From: Tannerella sp. | Lineage (GTDB): Bacteria > Bacteroidota > Bacteroidia > Bacteroidales > Tannerellaceae | Assembly (NCBI GenBank): GCA_031267485.1 | Contig: JAIRYY010000241.1 | Span: 1 to 27,517 of the forward strand | Length of the DNA stretch: 27,517 bases | Reading direction: 5' to 3' | Part shown: piece after piece, positions 14,000 through 23,484 of the stretch | Layout: each line of letters opens with the position of its first letter | Position numbering within the stretch: the first letter of the stretch is position 1 | Position numbers and translations under genes: made by a program | The notes under the pieces: generated by a model | The model's input: the letters and a program-made list of their open reading frames with translations, nothing else | The model's database searches: none | What the model was told of the DNA's origin: nothing

Positions 14000-16710
14000 A
14001 CCGTCTGATATTCTTTCGGCGTCATGCCGTAGAGGACTTTGAAGCATTTGGAGAAGTAGGCGGGGGAGGAAAAACCGGTCTGATAGGCTATTTCGCTGAT
14101 GGAGAGGTGTTGCTGTTTTATCAGCAGGGAGGCTTTGCGGAGGCGGTAGTCGCGCAGGAAATCTACCGGCGAAATACCGGTCAGTTCTTTTATTTTACGG
14201 TGCAGATGGCCGCGCGAAAGTCCGAGCGTTTCGCTTAGCCGCTCTATATTGTATTCCGGGTCGGCATGGACGTTTTCGAGCTGCGAGAGGAAACGGCGGA
14301 GGAAACGGTCGTCCAGGTTTTCCGCCTTTTCGGGCGCGGCGAGGAGCAGATGGTCGTCACGGAGTTTCTGCAGCAGCTGTTCGCGCAGTTTTTTGCGCTC
14401 TTCGAGCAGCCGGATAATCTTGACTTTCACGTAGGGTATGTGAAACGGTTTCCGGATATAGCTGTCCGCCCCGCGCGACACGCCGTACAGCCGCTGCCGT
14501 TCGTCCGTCAGCGCCGTCAGCAGGATGACGGGAATGTGGCTGAACGGGAGGGTTGTCTTGATGTGGCGGCACAGCTCGAATCCGTTCATGCCGGGCATCA
14601 TCACATCGCTGAGCACGAGGGAGACTTCCTTTTCTTCCAGGACGGAAACGGCTTCCCGTCCGCCGGATGCCGCGAGCACGGAGAACTGCTCCTTCAGTTC
14701 CCGTTCCAGATAGGCGCGGACTTCGTCGTCGTCTTCCACTATCAATATTACGTATGGATACCGGGCCGAGAGCATTTCGTCGATATCCGAATCGTCCGGC
14801 GGCAACAGCTCCCGCGGCGGCGGCGACGGCTGAATGTCGGCCTGACCGCCGTCCGGCAGCCCGCCGCCGGCTTTCAGCGAAATCGTGAAGCACGTGCGCT
14901 TTCCCGGCTCGCTTTCAACGGAAATGTCGCCCTCGTGCATGCGGACATATTCCTGGACAAGATGCAGCCCGATGCCCGTTCCCGACAGCCGCGATTCGGT
15001 ATAAAAGCGGTTGAAGAGATACGGGATGTTTTCGCGCTTGATTCCGCTGCCGCTGTCTTCCACCGAAATATCCACGATATCGTCCCGCCGGGAAACGCTG
15101 ACCTTTACCGTGCCGTTTTCGGGCGTAAATTTGAATGCGTTGGAAAGCAGATTGACCAGCACCTTTTCCATCATGTCGGTATCAAACCGGAGCATACATT
15201 CCTTCATGGCGGAGACGAAATGATACGCTATCCCGCGAAGCCTCGCGATGCTGTCAAAATACGTCATTACCTCACGCGTGAAGCTAATCATGTCGACCTC
15301 CCTCAGCCGGAGTTTCTCCTGCCTGTTTTCGATTTTCCGGAAGTCGAGCAGCTGATTGACGACACGCAGGAGGCGTTCCGCATTTCTCCGTATCAGCTGC
15401 AGGTCTTCCAGGTGGGGAGAATCCCGCAGCAGGCCGGCCAGACGTTCGAGCGGGGAGAGGATGAGCGTCAGCGGCGTCCGCACCTCGTGCGAAATATTCG
15501 TGAAAAACTGCAGCTTCTGCGCCGTGACCTCTTTTATCTCGGCATTGAGCCGTACCAGTTTGTGGCGCTGCTCCTCCTCCTTCCGGTTTATTTCGCGCAG
15601 GACGCGGTTCGTCCTCTTCATCTTGCGGTTCATGTAAAAGGCGTAAACCGTAAGAATCACAAACGCAATCATCAGCACGGAAATGGTCAGCAGCGAACGC
15701 TGCAGGAAGCTGAAACGGTCGAACAGGGCGTCTATCCTCGCCCGCTGCGCCTCGATGCGCTGCTGATAGTTTATCAGCTGGTCCGACTGCAGCAGCAGCG
15801 TCCGGGCGGTTGACTTGTCGACAAGCGCCGTCTGAAGCGGGATGAAATGCTCCACCGGCTTGCCTTCCGCCAGACGTACGGCCGCACGCATAATTTCTTC
15901 TCCCCCGGTGGGATACAGGAACGACATGTTAATCCGTCCGTCGGCGACGGCTTCCAGTCCGGCTCCCGAAACGGCATCGACGCCGATGATGTGAAGCTCC
16001 TTCCCGGCGGCCGAATCACGCGCCATGAAAAATTCACGCGCCGCAATGGCCATCCTGTCATTGTGGGCATAGACAAAATCAATTTTTTCGGGCAGCGCCA
16101 TCCGCGCAATGCGCACGGAAGCCGTGTCGTAGCGCCATTCGCCCTCAAAGCCGACAAAGGTGATGTCCGTACGGCCGGCAAGCGCTTCGACAAAGCCGTC
16201 GTGGCGTTCCTTTGCGGGGGAGGACGTGGACAGTCCCCATATTTCGAGGATGACGGCGCCGGGCGGCAGGTGTCCGGCGGCATACCCGCCCGCGTTCCGG
16301 CCTATTTCGTGATTGCTGGCCCCGACGAACGTGGTATACAGCTCCGTATTGACCTTCCGGTCCGTAATGATCGTCGGGATACCCGCCCGGAAAGCTTCTT
16401 CGGCGACGGCGGTGAGGGGTTCGGATTCGTTCGGTGAAATAATCAGCACATCCACCTCCATGTCGATGAGTTCGCGTATCTGCGCGATTTGCTGCCCGTT
16501 GTTCGTGTCGGCATTGCGAATCACCAGTTCGAGGTTATCGTAATTCGAGGCTTCAATCCGCACCTCGCGTATCATGGTCTGCCGCCAGGCATCGTCCAGC
16601 ATGCACTGCGACAGGCCGATGACATATTTCCTTTCCTCCCGCGCGAAATCACAGCGGCAGAAAAGAAAGATGCAGACCGTCAGTAAAAGGATGTTTTTTG
16701 TGTTTTTCAT
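13990..16710 (-). CDS. Hybrid two-component system sensor/regulator with LacI-type periplasmic domain and AraC output
   Basis: A single-protein signalling system that senses a sugar outside the cytoplasm and activates transcription. With the start at 16710 it is 906 aa: a lipoprotein-like or signal-anchor N-terminus (1-20, Cys18 and Cys20); a periplasmic sugar-binding-protein domain (about 28-305); a transmembrane helix (about 338-360); HisKA with His408 in NISHEVRTPL; HATPase with NLLSNAFKF (520-528), DSGSGI (552-557) and GTGIGL (577-582); a receiver with Glu659/Asp660, phospho-acceptor Asp702 and Lys754; and an AraC helix-turn-helix from about 815. An ATG at 16782 overlapping the ychF stop would add 24 residues before the signal, which is unlikely for an exported N-terminus. 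It is the natural candidate regulator of the nearby glycoside hydrolase operon. Known relatives with this sensor type bind simple sugars, so a monosaccharide ligand is inferred. Confidence 0.93.
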   Translation of the reverse strand: MKNTKNILLLTVCIFLFCRCDFAREERKYVIGLSQCMLDDAWRQTMIREVRIEASNYDNLELVIRNADTNNGQQIAQIRELIDMEVDVLIISPNESEPLTAVAEEAFRAGIPTIITDRKVNTELYTTFVGASNHEIGRNAGGYAAGHLPPGAVILEIWGLSTSSPAKERHDGFVEALAGRTDITFVGFEGEWRYDTASVRIARMALPEKIDFVYAHNDRMAIAAREFFMARDSAAGKELHIIGVDAVSGAGLEAVADGRINMSFLYPTGGEEIMRAAVRLAEGKPVEHFIPLQTALVDKSTARTLLLQSDQLINYQQRIEAQRARIDALFDRFSFLQRSLLTISVLMIAFVILTVYAFYMNRKMKRTNRVLREINRKEEEQRHKLVRLNAEIKEVTAQKLQFFTNISHEVRTPLTLILSPLERLAGLLRDSPHLEDLQLIRRNAERLLRVVNQLLDFRKIENRQEKLRLREVDMISFTREVMTYFDSIARLRGIAYHFVSAMKECMLRFDTDMMEKVLVNLLSNAFKFTPENGTVKVSVSRRDDIVDISVEDSGSGIKRENIPYLFNRFYTESRLSGTGIGLHLVQEYVRMHEGDISVESEPGKRTCFTISLKAGGGLPDGGQADIQPSPPPRELLPPDDSDIDEMLSARYPYVILIVEDDDEVRAYLERELKEQFSVLAASGGREAVSVLEEKEVSLVLSDVMMPGMNGFELCRHIKTTLPFSHIPVILLTALTDERQRLYGVSRGADSYIRKPFHIPYVKVKIIRLLEERKKLREQLLQKLRDDHLLLAAPEKAENLDDRFLRRFLSQLENVHADPEYNIERLSETLGLSRGHLHRKIKELTGISPVDFLRDYRLRKASLLIKQQHLSISEIAYQTGFSSPAYFSKCFKVLYGMTPKEYQTVSD

Positions 16711-16750
16711 ACAGATAATCAAAAAGCGGGGCCATTTATCCGTCCGGCGC

Positions 16751-16773
16751 AAGTCTCCCCCGGCAGGAGGCTT
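16751..16773 (-). terminator. Weak stem-loop after ychF
   Basis: AAGTCTCC and GGAGGCTT form an 8-bp stem with one wobble pair around a 7-nt loop, six bases past the ychF stop codon. No T-run follows on the minus strand, so it may only attenuate read-through into the hybrid regulator gene. Confidence 0.3.
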
Positions 16774-16778
16774 CCGGC

Positions 16779-17882
16779 TCATACATTGAACCGGAAGTGC
16801 ATGATGTCGCCGTCCTGCACGACGTAGTCTTTCCCTTCGACGTTCATCTTCCCGGCCTCTTTTACGGCCGCTTCCGAACCGTAAAGGACATAATCGTCAT
16901 ACCGGATGACTTCCGCCCTTATAAATCCCTTTTCAAAATCGGAGTGGATGACGCCCGCGCACTGTGGCGCCCGGCTTCCCCTGCGATACGTCCAGGCGCG
17001 CACCTCCTGGGGGCCGGCCGTCAGGAACGTCTCCAGGTCAAGCAGTTTGTAGGCGGTTTTAATCAGGCGGTTCACGCCCGATTCCTCCAGGCCGGCCTCG
17101 CGGAGAAACATTTCGCGTTCCTCGAAAGTGTCCAGTTCGGCAATCTCGCTTTCCGTCCCGGCGGCGACAATGAGCATCTCCGCCTGCTCCGAACTCAGGG
17201 ATTCGCGTACCCTGTCGACAAACGCATTGCCGCTTGCGGCGCTTGCCTCGTCGACGTTGCAGACATACAGCACGGGCTTGTTCGTCAGGAGAAACAGTTC
17301 GCGCGCCATCTTCTGTTCATCTTTGGTCTCGAACGCAACCGTGCGCGCATTCCGCCCCTGTTCGAGGGCTTCCCTGTATCTGACGAGGACTTCGCACATC
17401 TGTTTCGCCTGCTTGTCGCCTCCCGTCTGCGCCTGTTTCCGGACTTTGGCAATCCGGCTCTCGACCGTCTCAAGGTCTTTTATCTGCAGCTCGGTATCAA
17501 TGATTTCCCGGTCGCGCACGGGGTCGATACGGCCATCCACATGCACCACGTTCGGGTCGTCGAAACAGCGCAACACGTGGATGATTGCATCCGTTTCGCG
17601 TATGTTCGCAAGGAATTTGTTGCCCAGCCCCTCGCCCTTGCTTGCGCCTTTGACAAGGCCTGCTATATCGACAATTTCGACGGTTGTCGGGACAATCTTT
17701 TCGGGGTGAACAAGTTCCGCGAGTTGATTCAGCCGCCCGTCGGGCACCGTAATAACGCCGACGTTGGGTTCTATCGTACAGAACGGGAAATTCGCAGACT
17801 GCGCCTTCGCATTCGACAGACAGTTGAACAGCGTCGACTTGCCCACATTCGGAAGCCCGACAATACCACATTTTAATGCCAT
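16779..17882 (-). CDS. ychF: Ribosome-binding ATPase YchF
   Basis: A 367-aa cytoplasmic Obg-family P-loop protein; in other bacteria YchF prefers ATP over GTP, binds ribosomes and takes part in stress responses. The P-loop GLPNVGKST is at 9-17. The G3 region reads VDIAGLVKGASKGEGLGNKF, followed by a coiled-coil insertion and a C-terminal TGS domain ending HFRFNV. Length matches the family norm (about 363-367). It has its own promoter (TTTG-N19-TATCTTTG). The stop codon overlaps an ATG of the following frame by four bases, but the regulator gene behind it more likely starts 68 nt further on. Confidence 0.97.
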   Translation of the reverse strand: MALKCGIVGLPNVGKSTLFNCLSNAKAQSANFPFCTIEPNVGVITVPDGRLNQLAELVHPEKIVPTTVEIVDIAGLVKGASKGEGLGNKFLANIRETDAIIHVLRCFDDPNVVHVDGRIDPVRDREIIDTELQIKDLETVESRIAKVRKQAQTGGDKQAKQMCEVLVRYREALEQGRNARTVAFETKDEQKMARELFLLTNKPVLYVCNVDEASAASGNAFVDRVRESLSSEQAEMLIVAAGTESEIAELDTFEEREMFLREAGLEESGVNRLIKTAYKLLDLETFLTAGPQEVRAWTYRRGSRAPQCAGVIHSDFEKGFIRAEVIRYDDYVLYGSEAAVKEAGKMNVEGKDYVVQDGDIMHFRFNV

Positions 17883-17904
17883 AATTTTTTCGTTTTTGAG
17901 AGCG

Positions 17905-17935
17905 CAAAGATAGCATAAGCCGGGAGGAATACAAA
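17905..17935 (-). promoter_or_regulatory. ychF promoter, Bacteroides type
   Basis: On the minus strand a -33 TTTG (17935-17932) is followed after exactly 19 bp by TATCTTTG (17912-17905), matching the known Bacteroides primary sigma consensus (TTTG, 19-21 bp, TAnnTTTG). It lies about 22 nt before the ychF start codon, giving a short leader. Confidence 0.75.
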
Positions 17936-17991
17936 ATAAACGCGCCGCTTTTTTCGCCTTGCCGCTTGCTCGCCTTGCCGCCTTGCCGGCG

Positions 17992-18014
17992 GGCGCGGGG
18001 CTGCAGTCCGCGCC
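17992..18014. repeat. 23-nt imperfect palindrome, copy 2
   Basis: Same element as at 431-453: GGCGCGG and CCGCGCC arms around a central CTGCAGT-like core. It lies 32 nt beyond the uvrA stop codon, next to a patch of CGCCTTGCCG words (about 17955-17990). On the minus strand it could form the 3' stem-loop of the pepD-uvrA transcript, although only an A-rich stretch follows. Confidence 0.6.
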
Positions 18015-18045
18015 TCCGGGTTATTCTACAAAAAAAGAAGCCATA

Positions 18046-20841
18046 TCAGGCCTTGCGAAGTTTTTTTCTGAGGTATTTCCCCGTATGGGATTGCTTGCAT
18101 GCGGCAATATCGGCGGGGGTGCCCGTGCAGACAACATTGCCGCCGGCCTTGCCGCCTTCGGGGCCCAGGTCTATGATATGGTCGGCGCATTTTATCACAT
18201 CCGGGTGATGTTCGATGATGACGACCGTGTGGCCGTTGTCGATAAGCGCGTTAAAGGCTTTGAGCAGGGTTTTTATGTCGTGAAAGTGAAGGCCCGTCGT
18301 CGGTTCGTCGAAAACAAACAGGGTTTGTTCATGCTTCTCCTGACCAAGGTAGCAGGCGAGTTTAACGCGCTGGTTTTCGCCGCCGGAGAGCGTCGAGGAG
18401 GTCTGTCCGAGTTTTATGTATCCCAGTCCCACATCCTGCAGCGGTTTAAGTTTTCTCGCGACTTTCCTCGCCTGGGCGTCTTTTTTATCTTTCAGAAATT
18501 CAACCGTCTGGTTTACCGTCATGTCGAGCATGTCGCTGATGCTTACGCCTTGGTATTCGACTTCCAGCACTTCCGGCTTAAAACGCTTTCCGTGACAGAC
18601 TTCACATTCCAGCGTGATGTCCGCCATAAACTGCATTTCGACGGTTATCCGCCCCTCGCCCTTACATTCCTCGCACCGCCCGCCTTCCTTGTTGAACGAG
18701 AAATAAGCCGGCGTGTAGCCCATCTGTTTCGACAGGGGCTGTTCGGCGAAAAGTTTCCGCAGCTCGTCGTATGCGCCGATGTATGTCACCGGATTGGAGC
18801 GCGAACTTTTGCCGATGGAGTTCTGGTCGACAAACTCGACAGCCCTTATCTGCCGGACATCGCCGCCTATCGAATCACATTCAACCTGCGGCGGCGCATC
18901 GTCCATGAGCCGTTTCATCCCCTCGTAAAAAACATCCCTCACCAGCGAGCTTTTCCCCGAGCCGCTCACTCCGGTGACAACCGTCATCACGTGCAGCGGG
19001 AAGCGGACGTCTATATTTCGGAGGTTGTTTTTCCGCGCTCCCCTTATCTCCACATACTGATTCCACGGGCGCGAAAACGCGGGCGTTTCTATCCGCTCCT
19101 CGCCCGTGAGGTATCGCACGGTATAACTGTCGCTTGCCCGCTGCAGGTCAGCGACAGTTCCCTGATAGACGACTTCGCCGCCGAGACGTCCCGCGGCAGG
19201 CCCGATGTCGATGATATAATCCGCCGCCCGGATGATGTCCTCGTCGTGCTCCACGACAATGACCGTATTGCCGATGGACCGGAGTTGTTTCAGTACCTCG
19301 ATCAGCATTCCCGTGTCGCGCGAATGAAGCCCGATACTCGGTTCGTCCAGGATATAAAGCGACCCGACAAGGCTGCTTCCGAGCGATGTGGAAAGGCTGA
19401 TGCGCTGACTTTCCCCGCCCGACAGTGTCGACGAGAGGCGGTCCAGCGTCAGGTAACCCAGCCCCACGTCGAGCAGAAACTGCAGGCGGCTGTTTATCTC
19501 GGCCAGCAGGCGTTTGGCGATGGCCGCATCCGTCGCATCCAGCCGCAGAGTGTCGAAAAACGGTTTAAGTTCACTGACCGGCATGCTGACCAGTTCGGCC
19601 ATGTCCCTGCCGCCGAATTTCACGTACAGGCTCGTCTGTTTCAGGCGGCTGCCCCGGCAGGAGGGACAGACCGTCTTCCCCCGGTAGCGTGCGAGCATGA
19701 CGCGGTACTGTATCTTGTACAGGTTGCTTTCCAGATGCTTGAAAAAATCGTCAATCCCGTGCACTCCCTTTGCGCCATGCCACAGCAGATTCCGCTCCTT
19801 CTCCGTCAGGCTGTAATAGGGGCGGTGTATCGGGAAATCGTACCTGGCGCTGCTGTGGATGAACTCTCTCCACCATTCGCCCATCACATCGCCTTTCCAG
19901 CAGACCACGGCGCCCTCGTATACGGACAGGCTCTTGTCGGGAACGACGAGATTTTCGTCCACGCCGAGCACCCGGCCGAAGCCTTCGCACAGCGGACAGG
20001 CGCCTACGGGGTTGTTGAAGTTGAACATCATCTCCGACGGTTCTTCAAACGTGATGCCATCCGCTTCAAACTTTTTCGAAAACTCGAAGACTTCGGGCTT
20101 TTCCGTCACGTATACTTTCAGGCGGCACACGCCGTGGCCTTCAAAAAAGGCCGTTTCCACGGAATCCGCCAGGCGGCTGCGGAGAAGTCTGTCGTCCGAC
20201 ACGGCGAGCCGGTCTATCAGGATTTCCGCGCTGCCGGCGTCCGGAAGTTCCGCGCCGTGCATGCGATAGACCTTATCTTCTATTTCCAGGCGCGAATATC
20301 CTTCCTTGTGAAGAATCTCCACCTGTTCCTTCAACGTCCGCCCCTCGGGAACGACCAGCGGGGCATAAACCGCAAAACGCGTGCCGCCGGGATAGGACAG
20401 CGCCTTATCCACGACATCGCCTGTCTGGTGTTTTTTTACTTCCATGCCCGATACCGGGGAAATCGTCTTGCCGACACGCGCAAAGAGCAGACGCATGTAC
20501 TCGTATATCTCCGTTGACGTCCCGACCGTCGACCGCGGATTGCGCACGCTCACTTTCTGCTCAAGGGCGATAGCCGGCGGTATTCCCTTGATATAGTCGC
20601 ACTCCGGCTTGCTCATCCGCCCCAGGAACTGCCGCGCGTACGAGGAGAGGCTTTCCACATAACGGCGCTGTCCCTCGGCATATAAAGTGTCAAAGGCGAG
20701 GGAGGACTTGCCGCTGCCGGACAAACCGGTTATCACAATAAACCTGTCGCGCGGGATTTTAACATCAATGTTTTTGAGATTATTGACGCGCGCTCCCTTT
20801 ACAAAAATATATCCGTCGTCGCTGTTAGCCTTTTTGTTCAT
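18046..20841 (-). CDS. uvrA: Excinuclease ABC subunit A (UvrA)
   Basis: A 931-aa DNA-damage sensor of nucleotide excision repair; it dimerises, loads UvrB on lesions and uses two ABC ATPase modules. Seen: first Walker [10 protein letters not shown] at 39-47, first signature LSGGESQRI near 472, second Walker [10 protein letters not shown] near 624, and second signature LSGGENQRV near 817. The C-terminal zinc module is intact (CEEC near 719 and CEVC near 743). The N-terminal zinc module keeps only one pair (CPLC near 280); the first CxxC is replaced by a KFEADG segment, which I believe is common in this phylum. Length matches the family (E. coli 940). It starts 7 nt after pepD, so the two are co-transcribed. 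Confidence 0.98.
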   Translation of the reverse strand: MNKKANSDDGYIFVKGARVNNLKNIDVKIPRDRFIVITGLSGSGKSSLAFDTLYAEGQRRYVESLSSYARQFLGRMSKPECDYIKGIPPAIALEQKVSVRNPRSTVGTSTEIYEYMRLLFARVGKTISPVSGMEVKKHQTGDVVDKALSYPGGTRFAVYAPLVVPEGRTLKEQVEILHKEGYSRLEIEDKVYRMHGAELPDAGSAEILIDRLAVSDDRLLRSRLADSVETAFFEGHGVCRLKVYVTEKPEVFEFSKKFEADGITFEEPSEMMFNFNNPVGACPLCEGFGRVLGVDENLVVPDKSLSVYEGAVVCWKGDVMGEWWREFIHSSARYDFPIHRPYYSLTEKERNLLWHGAKGVHGIDDFFKHLESNLYKIQYRVMLARYRGKTVCPSCRGSRLKQTSLYVKFGGRDMAELVSMPVSELKPFFDTLRLDATDAAIAKRLLAEINSRLQFLLDVGLGYLTLDRLSSTLSGGESQRISLSTSLGSSLVGSLYILDEPSIGLHSRDTGMLIEVLKQLRSIGNTVIVVEHDEDIIRAADYIIDIGPAAGRLGGEVVYQGTVADLQRASDSYTVRYLTGEERIETPAFSRPWNQYVEIRGARKNNLRNIDVRFPLHVMTVVTGVSGSGKSSLVRDVFYEGMKRLMDDAPPQVECDSIGGDVRQIRAVEFVDQNSIGKSSRSNPVTYIGAYDELRKLFAEQPLSKQMGYTPAYFSFNKEGGRCEECKGEGRITVEMQFMADITLECEVCHGKRFKPEVLEVEYQGVSISDMLDMTVNQTVEFLKDKKDAQARKVARKLKPLQDVGLGYIKLGQTSSTLSGGENQRVKLACYLGQEKHEQTLFVFDEPTTGLHFHDIKTLLKAFNALIDNGHTVVIIEHHPDVIKCADHIIDLGPEGGKAGGNVVCTGTPADIAACKQSHTGKYLRKKLRKA

Positions 20842-20848
20842 ATTCGTC

Positions 20849-22318
20849 TCAATCGTATTCTGCGGGGATGCCGGCCAGGGTCGCTTTCAGGTATTCCCAT
20901 ACGCGGGCTACGGACGGGATGCTCACCGCCTCGGCGGGAGAGTGGGGATGCCGGATGTCGGGGCCGAATGAAATCATGTCGATGCCGGGATAAACGCCCT
21001 GAATGATGCCGCACTCCAGGCCGGCGTGCATGACGGTCGCTTCCGGCCGGCGGCCGTACATTTCCCGGTAGACATCCTCCATGACCTTGAGGATGGGCGA
21101 GCTGGCGTCGGGCTGCCAGCCGCTGTACGCTCCGCCGTATTCGACCTTTGCCCCGGCCAGGGAAAAGACGCTTTCGAGCGAGGAGAGCAGCGCGGCCTTG
21201 CGGCTTTCCGACGAACTGCGCGCCAGTATTTTTATTTCGATCAGGCCTTCGGACGATTCGACGACGGCCAGGTTTGACGACGATTCGACGATGCCGGGGA
21301 AGTCGTGCAGCATCGTCACGACGCCGTTCTGACACGCTTCGACGGCGTTTATCAGGTCATCCTGGATTTCTTCGGGAATAAGGACGTGCGGCGTCCCGGC
21401 CATCCCGGCCGTAAAAGTTATGCCGTCTTCCACTCCGGCGTACTCCGCGCGGTAAAGGTCCTGATAGTCGGCGACAAGTTCCCACAATGTTTCCGCGTTG
21501 TCTTTCGGAAGGGTGATGATGGCTTCCGCCTCGCGCGGGATGGCGTTGCGGAGCGAGCCGCCGCTTACGGATGCCAGGCGGGCGCCATGGCTGCGCACCG
21601 CTTCCTTGAGGAAACGGAACATCAGCTTGTTCGCATTGGCGCGGCCGAGGTGGATGTCGATGCCGGAATGTCCGCCTTTGAGGCCGGACAGGAAGAGGCG
21701 TACGGACACGTCGCCCGCAATCAGGGGGGCGCCTTTTCCGTACTGGAACGATATGTTCAGGTCCGCGCCTCCGGCGCAGCCGACGAACAGTTTGCCTTCC
21801 TCTTCCGAATCGCAGTTCAGCAGAATCCTGCCCTTCACGAAGCCCGGTTCCAGCCCGTTGGCGCCATCCATCCCGACCTCCTCGTCGACCGTAAAGAGCG
21901 CCTCCAGCGGCCCGTGCTGCAGGGCGCCGTCGGCCAGGGCGGACATCGCCATGGCCACGCCGATGCCGTTGTCGGCGCCAAGCGTCGTGTCGCGCGCCCT
22001 GACCCAGTCGCCGTCCACGCGGGCATCTATCGGGTCGTTGCGGAAGTCGTGCGCGACATGGCCGTTTTTCTGCGGCACCATATCCAGGTGAGCCTGCAGC
22101 GTCAGGGGTTTCCGGTCCGCGAAGCCGGGGCTGGCCGGTTTGCGTATGACCACATTGCCGGTCGCATCCTGCCGTGTTTCGAGGCCGAGACGGTTCCCGA
22201 AATCAACCATATACCGCGTGACGGCCTCCATGTGTCCCGTCGGCCTCGGTATCTGCGTAAGTTCATAAAAGTATCCCCATACCGGCCGGGGATCAAGCGC
22301 CTTAATTTCTGTTGCCAT
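20849..22318 (-). CDS. pepD: Cytosolic non-specific dipeptidase (aminoacyl-histidine dipeptidase, PepD)
   Basis: A 489-aa M20-family metallopeptidase that cleaves a broad range of dipeptides, including Xaa-His, in the cytoplasm. Metal-site and catalytic residues match the family: His77 and Asp79 in LQAHLDMV, Asp116 in LGADNGIG, the Glu146-Glu147 pair in [10 protein letters not shown], Asp170 in LNCDSEEEG, and a late His in [11 protein letters not shown]. Length is close to E. coli PepD (485). No signal peptide is present. A TAACTTTG box lies 20 nt upstream of the start codon, and uvrA follows after 7 nt, so this is probably the first gene of a pepD-uvrA operon. Confidence 0.96.
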   Translation of the reverse strand: MATEIKALDPRPVWGYFYELTQIPRPTGHMEAVTRYMVDFGNRLGLETRQDATGNVVIRKPASPGFADRKPLTLQAHLDMVPQKNGHVAHDFRNDPIDARVDGDWVRARDTTLGADNGIGVAMAMSALADGALQHGPLEALFTVDEEVGMDGANGLEPGFVKGRILLNCDSEEEGKLFVGCAGGADLNISFQYGKGAPLIAGDVSVRLFLSGLKGGHSGIDIHLGRANANKLMFRFLKEAVRSHGARLASVSGGSLRNAIPREAEAIITLPKDNAETLWELVADYQDLYRAEYAGVEDGITFTAGMAGTPHVLIPEEIQDDLINAVEACQNGVVTMLHDFPGIVESSSNLAVVESSEGLIEIKILARSSSESRKAALLSSLESVFSLAGAKVEYGGAYSGWQPDASSPILKVMEDVYREMYGRRPEATVMHAGLECGIIQGVYPGIDMISFGPDIRHPHSPAEAVSIPSVARVWEYLKATLAGIPAEYD

Positions 22319-22337
22319 GATTTATGTTTTAAAAGCC

Positions 22338-22345
22338 CAAAGTTA
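22338..22345 (-). promoter_or_regulatory. Putative -7 box for pepD
   Basis: TAACTTTG on the minus strand matches TAnnTTTG. The nearest upstream TTTG is 31 bp away, too far for the consensus, so only the -7 element is supported. Confidence 0.5.
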
Positions 22346-22397
22346 ATCGTTTTATTTGAATTACCGTTACTGCCCTCAAAAAAATGGGGGCGGCGGG

Positions 22398-23402
22398 TCA
22401 GCGCGCAGGTTTTCCGTTCCTGTTTGCCAGCGACAGCGCCACGATGCCGAACAGGCCCGTCAGGATGACCCACGCGGACTGTACGGCGAAAACGACCATG
22501 GCAAATGCGGCGGCGTCGGAAGCCTCCGTTCCGAAAGCGACCAGCGTCGATATCACCATGAAGTGCCACACGCCGATTCCGCCCTGAACCGGGACGGCGA
22601 CGCCGATGCTGCTCATCGCAAAGGCAATCAGGGCGATGCGTACGCCCAGGTCGCGCGTGAAGTCGAAGGCAAAAAAGGTGATGTAGAAATAAAGGAAATA
22701 ACCGCCCCATATCAGCAGCGTCTGCAGGGCGAAATGCGTCCGGCGCTCAATCTTCCACAGGCTCCGGACTCCCTCCCATACGTTCAGGAACAAGTCGAGC
22801 GCTTTCCGCACCGCCGTCAGGCGCCGCAGTTTCGCGAACACGTACCAGAGCGCCAGCGCCAGGACGGCCAGGGTGACGTACGTCCAGGCGGACGACGCCA
22901 TCGCATAGAGCGTCGCGATGAAGACGGGAGGATTCTCGGCGAAGAAGTCGCGGAAAAAACCGATGTTGAAGACGCACAGACATGCGGTGAGCGAGGCGAC
23001 GACCAGCGTGTCCATGATGCGGTCGACGAACAGCGTGCCCAGCAGTTTGGCGAACGGTATCCCCTCGTGTTTCGCCATGACGCCGCAGCGCCATATTTCG
23101 CCCACGCGCGGAAGCGCCATGTTGATCGCATAATTGCCCCAGATGGCGTATATGGCGCTGCGGCGGCTCACCCGCCGGCCCAGCGAATCGATCAGCATGC
23201 TCCACCTCAGCCCGCGAACCGTATTGGCGGCCAGGCCGAAAACGAGCGAAAGGAGGAGTACGTCATAGCGCACTCCCTTTTTCACAACATTCATGATTCC
23301 GCCGAAATCCTCGTTGCGGTACAGATACCAGAGCAGTATGACGCCCAGAGCCAGGGGGAGCAGTATCCGGACAGTCTTCCGGAAGATTCGTTTCAAATCC
23401 AT
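22398..23402 (-). CDS. Flippase-like integral membrane protein (lysylphosphatidylglycerol synthase TM-region family)
   Basis: A 334-aa polytopic membrane protein with about seven or eight hydrophobic segments, the first at about 12-27. The segment NMALPRVGEIWRC resembles the conserved N-x-x-x-P-R-x-GE-x-x-R signature of the LPG_synthase_TM / UPF0104 family, whose members include lipid flippases and membrane parts of lipid-modifying enzymes. No catalytic domain is fused, so an enzymatic MprF function is not supported. It is transcribed divergently from rsmA, with a good promoter match, and pepD follows 79 nt later. The transported lipid or other substrate cannot be told from sequence. Confidence 0.85.
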   Translation of the reverse strand: MDLKRIFRKTVRILLPLALGVILLWYLYRNEDFGGIMNVVKKGVRYDVLLLSLVFGLAANTVRGLRWSMLIDSLGRRVSRRSAIYAIWGNYAINMALPRVGEIWRCGVMAKHEGIPFAKLLGTLFVDRIMDTLVVASLTACLCVFNIGFFRDFFAENPPVFIATLYAMASSAWTYVTLAVLALALWYVFAKLRRLTAVRKALDLFLNVWEGVRSLWKIERRTHFALQTLLIWGGYFLYFYITFFAFDFTRDLGVRIALIAFAMSSIGVAVPVQGGIGVWHFMVISTLVAFGTEASDAAAFAMVVFAVQSAWVILTGLFGIVALSLANRNGKPAR

Positions 23403-23423
23403 GCAAAATTTAATTATTTATTG

Positions 23424-23431
23424 TACCTTTG
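23424..23431 (+). promoter_or_regulatory. Putative -7 box for rsmA-mgtE
   Basis: TACCTTTG matches the TAnnTTTG box and lies 53 nt before the rsmA start codon. No TTTG is found at the expected distance upstream. It is only 6 bp from the oppositely oriented -7 box of the flippase-like gene. Confidence 0.5.
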
Positions 23432-23437
23432 TCGGCG

Positions 23438-23470
23438 CAAAGATACGAATAATAACCAAAAAGTGTCAAA
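23438..23470 (-). promoter_or_regulatory. Promoter of the flippase-like gene
   Basis: On the minus strand TTTG (23470-23467) is followed by a 21-bp spacer and TATCTTTG (23445-23438), a good match to the Bacteroides consensus. The gene starts at 23402, giving a leader of about 30 nt. Confidence 0.65.
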
Positions 23471-23484
23471 CAAATTGGAAACTG

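Noticed and set aside
16711..16782. Upstream start giving a 930-aa hybrid regulator
   Set aside because: It adds 24 residues, with several charged ones, before a lipoprotein-like signal; the ATG at 16710 fits an exported N-terminus better, although coupling to ychF is not excluded.
17959..20517. 852-aa plus-strand ORF opposite uvrA
   Set aside because: UvrA on the other strand is unambiguous; this ORF has no known domain.
23293..23484. 64-residue N-terminal extension of RsmA
   Set aside because: It overlaps the divergent gene and both promoters; family homology begins right after the ATG at 23485.
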